From Brachypodium distachyon (Eukaryota; Streptophyta; Magnoliopsida; Poales; Poaceae): 64,000 nt of DNA. The notes under the pieces were generated by a model. The model ran no database searches. It was not told the origin of the DNA and saw only the letters and a list, made by a program, of their open reading frames with translations. The position numbers and the translations under genes were made by a program. Shown here piece after piece: positions 62,201-64,000 of the stretch. Positions within the stretch are counted from its first letter, which is position 1; each line of letters starts with the position of its first letter. The stretch lies in assembly GCF_000005505.3 (NCBI RefSeq), contig NC_016131.3, positions 9,383,501-9,447,500 of the forward strand. The letters are read 5' to 3'.

Positions 62201-63390
62201 TGGTCTCGCATGGCCCTTGGTAGGCCCGCTGTTAAGTTATCCATTCTAAACCTTTTTTGAGAGCTATCCATTTTAAACCTGTTTACTACTACTGCGAGTA
62301 CTCCATTAGTCAAGGAGTAAAAGTACATAATTACACCTCTCACCAAATTGCTTTAAGATCCGTAACTATTTTTAAGAAGGGGATGTGCGGTGTACCGAAA
62401 CAAAGCTGAAAACCCACATGCGAATTTCTTCGAGCGGAACGGGCACACGAGCGCACACTCCAAAGCCCCAAACGAGCGTGCGCGCGCAAAGCCTAAGAAA
62501 CCCCCCGGCTAAAACCCTAGTACTACCCCATGCGTGTTCTAACAATGCTATTACAGGGAGCACTTTACCGTACCCTTGAGGCGGTCGATGTCGCCATCCT
62601 CACAGGCCAAGAGGAACTGCATCTGCGGCGACCAGCCGCCGGTACCTAGAGGACGCACGACACAGGCCGCGATTAGAGACCTCGATCGACGCTCGTAGAG
62701 CAAAAACTCGCCCAAAATGGCGGAGCAAACGTGTTTGCGCACGTACCCATGTCGGTAATCTGAATACCATGGCGTGCGGCGGCTTCCCTCACGGTCTCCG
62801 CGACTCGCTGGATATCGTCCGTGCTCACCGTCCCGCGTCCCCTTCTACCTCCACCTCCCGCTCCGCCACCTCCGCCGCGGTTACGCCTCCCCCTCGCCAT
62901 AGAAAACTCGAGAGCACTCTAGAAGCAGATGGATGGTCTGGGCCTCTGGGGTTGGGGGCGATTGCTTCTAGGGAAAGGAAGTGCAAACGCCAAGCGGGGA
63001 GTTGATTTGATGGCGGTGCAGAGAGAGAGAGAGAGAGAGAGGGCGGAAGGGGCGCGGCGCGTGCTTTCACGGGAAAAATGGCTATGCGTATGTGCAGGCT
63101 GTAGCAGAGAATTGGGCCACGCGTGATGGACGGGTGGGATGTAAACGCGCCGGGCGGGTCGATATTGGCCATGCAACATCGGTGTCGTCGTGCCAGGACC
63201 ATGGTCAAGGCTCGATCAAGGAGAATCCGGGAGGTGCGTCGGTTCGGGGTATGTTTTCCTGCTCCCTCCTGTCAGTAAAAAATATCCTCCGCTTACAAAA
63301 TTTGTATGGGTAAAAAATGCGTGACATTTTTAATGGGTTGGAGGAAGTAATTGTTTCCGTTGAAGCGTAAGGAATAATTGACAAGATATC

Positions 63391-63492
63391 ACTATGCAAA
63401 ACCAAAGTTTCAAAATACCACTGAAATAACCATCCATTTCAAAATATCAGTGGTTATTCGAGTGGTATTTTGAAACCTTTGGTTTTGCATAG
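63391..63492. mobile_element. Near-perfect foldback element, about 100 bp
   Basis: ACTATGCAAAACCAAAGTTTC and AAAATACCACTGA on the left mirror TCGAGTGGTATTTTGAAACC and TTTGGTTTTGCATAGT on the right. The centre contains AAATAACCATCC and ATCAGTGGTTATT, so the whole element folds into a hairpin. It abuts the Stowaway at 63495 directly. Confidence 0.85.
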
Positions 63493-63494
63493 TA

Positions 63495-63608
63495 CTCACT
63501 CCGTTTCATAATTCTTGTCTCAAATTTGTCCAAAAATGAATGTATCTATTCCTAAAAAGTGTCTAGATACATATAAGATTTCGACAAGAATTATGGAACG
63601 GAAGGAAT
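63495..63608. mobile_element. Stowaway MITE
   Basis: Left end CTCACTCCGTTTCATAATTCTTG and right end CAAGAATTATGGAACGGAAGG are inverted repeats. The interior AATGAATGTATCTA..AAAAAGTGTCTAGATACAT is the same family as the elements at 37448 and 56757. Confidence 0.85.
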
Positions 63609-64000
63609 ATTACATAACTTTTCGTAGGATAAAAAATGTCAAATTTGAGACCCCACTGACGCAATAAATTGAAGCTCTTCACGTGAGACATGTGAGAGTC
63701 ACACGTGAGGAGAATCGTTGAAGTATAAGTTGGTTGCTTTCCTCAATTAGCTTGAACTTTTTGGTGAATTGGTTCGGTGCGTAAAACTCTTCACTTTTGT
63801 TCCAATTTATGACGCACTTTTCCAAATTTTAGAAATTTCATATTACATGATTTGTGTGTTATGTATTAATCCCTTTATCTCTATTTTAACATCAATTTTT
63901 ATATGTGTTGAACCATTTTGTTGTCTCCGTGCTAGTGTTTTGATTTGGTATTAGCATTTTGAGTTCGCATTAGTGTTTTTTCAACATTAACTTGATATTT

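Larger units (their letters stand above)
56357..62900 (-). pseudogene. Ankyrin-TPR paralogue C: exons 8-9 lost and stop codon in first TPR exon
   Basis: Exons still visible: 62900-62747, 62645-62574, 61423-61253, 59916-59785, 59257-59118, 58380-58270, 58160-58035, 57917-57816, 57062-56889, 56676-56597 and 56417-56357. The head is MARGRRNRGGGGGAGGG; exon 2 reads QMQFLLACEDGDIDRLK, a better ankyrin-type start than in A or B. Ankyrin units continue (SGPLHSAASSGNVEMCKYLV; LAPLHEAAAAG; TPLVVAAAHGK; ETPLVIATSRG). The two exons that carry MTPIEIAA and the TPR linker in A and B are missing between 57918 and 58034; loss leaves the phase intact. In the next exon the codon expected to be serine is TAA (57833-57831), so translation would give 330 aa with ankyrin units only. 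Downstream TPR exons stay open and conserved, but one has an extra codon in KG(C)YYRKG. It could be a young pseudogene or an ankyrin-only protein. Confidence 0.85.
62901..64000. other. Upstream region of paralogue C
   Basis: It carries a GA repeat (63021-63041), which on the coding strand is a CT run about 120 bp before the ATG and so probably in the leader, then a foldback element and a Stowaway side by side. From 63610 to the end the sequence is AT-rich with nothing recognised. Confidence 0.5.

Noticed and set aside
1..64000. tRNA genes, rRNA, organelle inserts
   Set aside because: No TTCGAA-type B boxes in a cloverleaf setting, no rRNA landmarks and no long chloroplast- or mitochondrion-like coding blocks were noticed.

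Overview
The window is nuclear DNA of a grass (Poaceae). The genes are split by GT-AG introns. Their products belong to plant families: SABRE/KIP/APT1, BELL homeodomain, SR splicing factor and ankyrin-TPR. The introns and spacers are full of small grass DNA elements, namely Stowaway with CTCCCTCCG ends and TA duplications, and Tourist with GGGCCTCTTTG ends and TAA duplications. The gene density and the Stowaway types suggest a compact pooid genome such as Brachypodium or a gene-rich Triticeae island; that placement is inference.

Layout, left to right. (1) 1-8045, minus: the first ten coding exons (1078 codons) of a SABRE/KINKY POLLEN/APT1-type giant lipid-transfer-like protein, running off the left edge. 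(2) 9828-12885, minus, leader to about 14000: an intron-containing SCL30-type SR splicing-factor gene with a broken exon 3 and a damaged exon 2 acceptor, so probably a young pseudogene. (3) 14.1-22.7 kb: a gene-poor stretch holding a retroelement RNase H relic, one LIKE-COV-type exon relic, a 1.2 kb poly(A)-tailed insertion between 14-base direct repeats, a 120 bp tandem duplication and GC-rich sequence without a convincing gene. (4) 22.8-28.8 kb, plus: a complete BELL (TALE) homeobox gene (635 aa) with a long intron-split leader. (5) 33.2-36.5 kb, plus: a second, short BELL gene (352 aa) with the same exon structure, so the two are a tandem pair. (6) 37.3-62.9 kb, minus: three tandem paralogues (A, B, C) each encoding a Gly/Arg-rich N-terminus, ankyrin repeats and a three-unit TPR domain. 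A (538 aa) and B (502 aa) are intact. C has lost two exons and carries a stop codon in its first TPR exon. A copia reverse-transcriptase relic lies between A and B, and a tandemly duplicated spacer lies between B and C.

The neighbours do not form a pathway. The shared themes are tandem duplication (BELL pair, ankyrin-TPR triplet), decay of one member, and heavy Stowaway/foldback colonisation of introns. I see no CRISPR array, tRNA, rRNA or prokaryotic-type operon. Exon borders were placed by eye from splice consensus and codon phase; the phases add up exactly for the SABRE, BELL and ankyrin-TPR genes.
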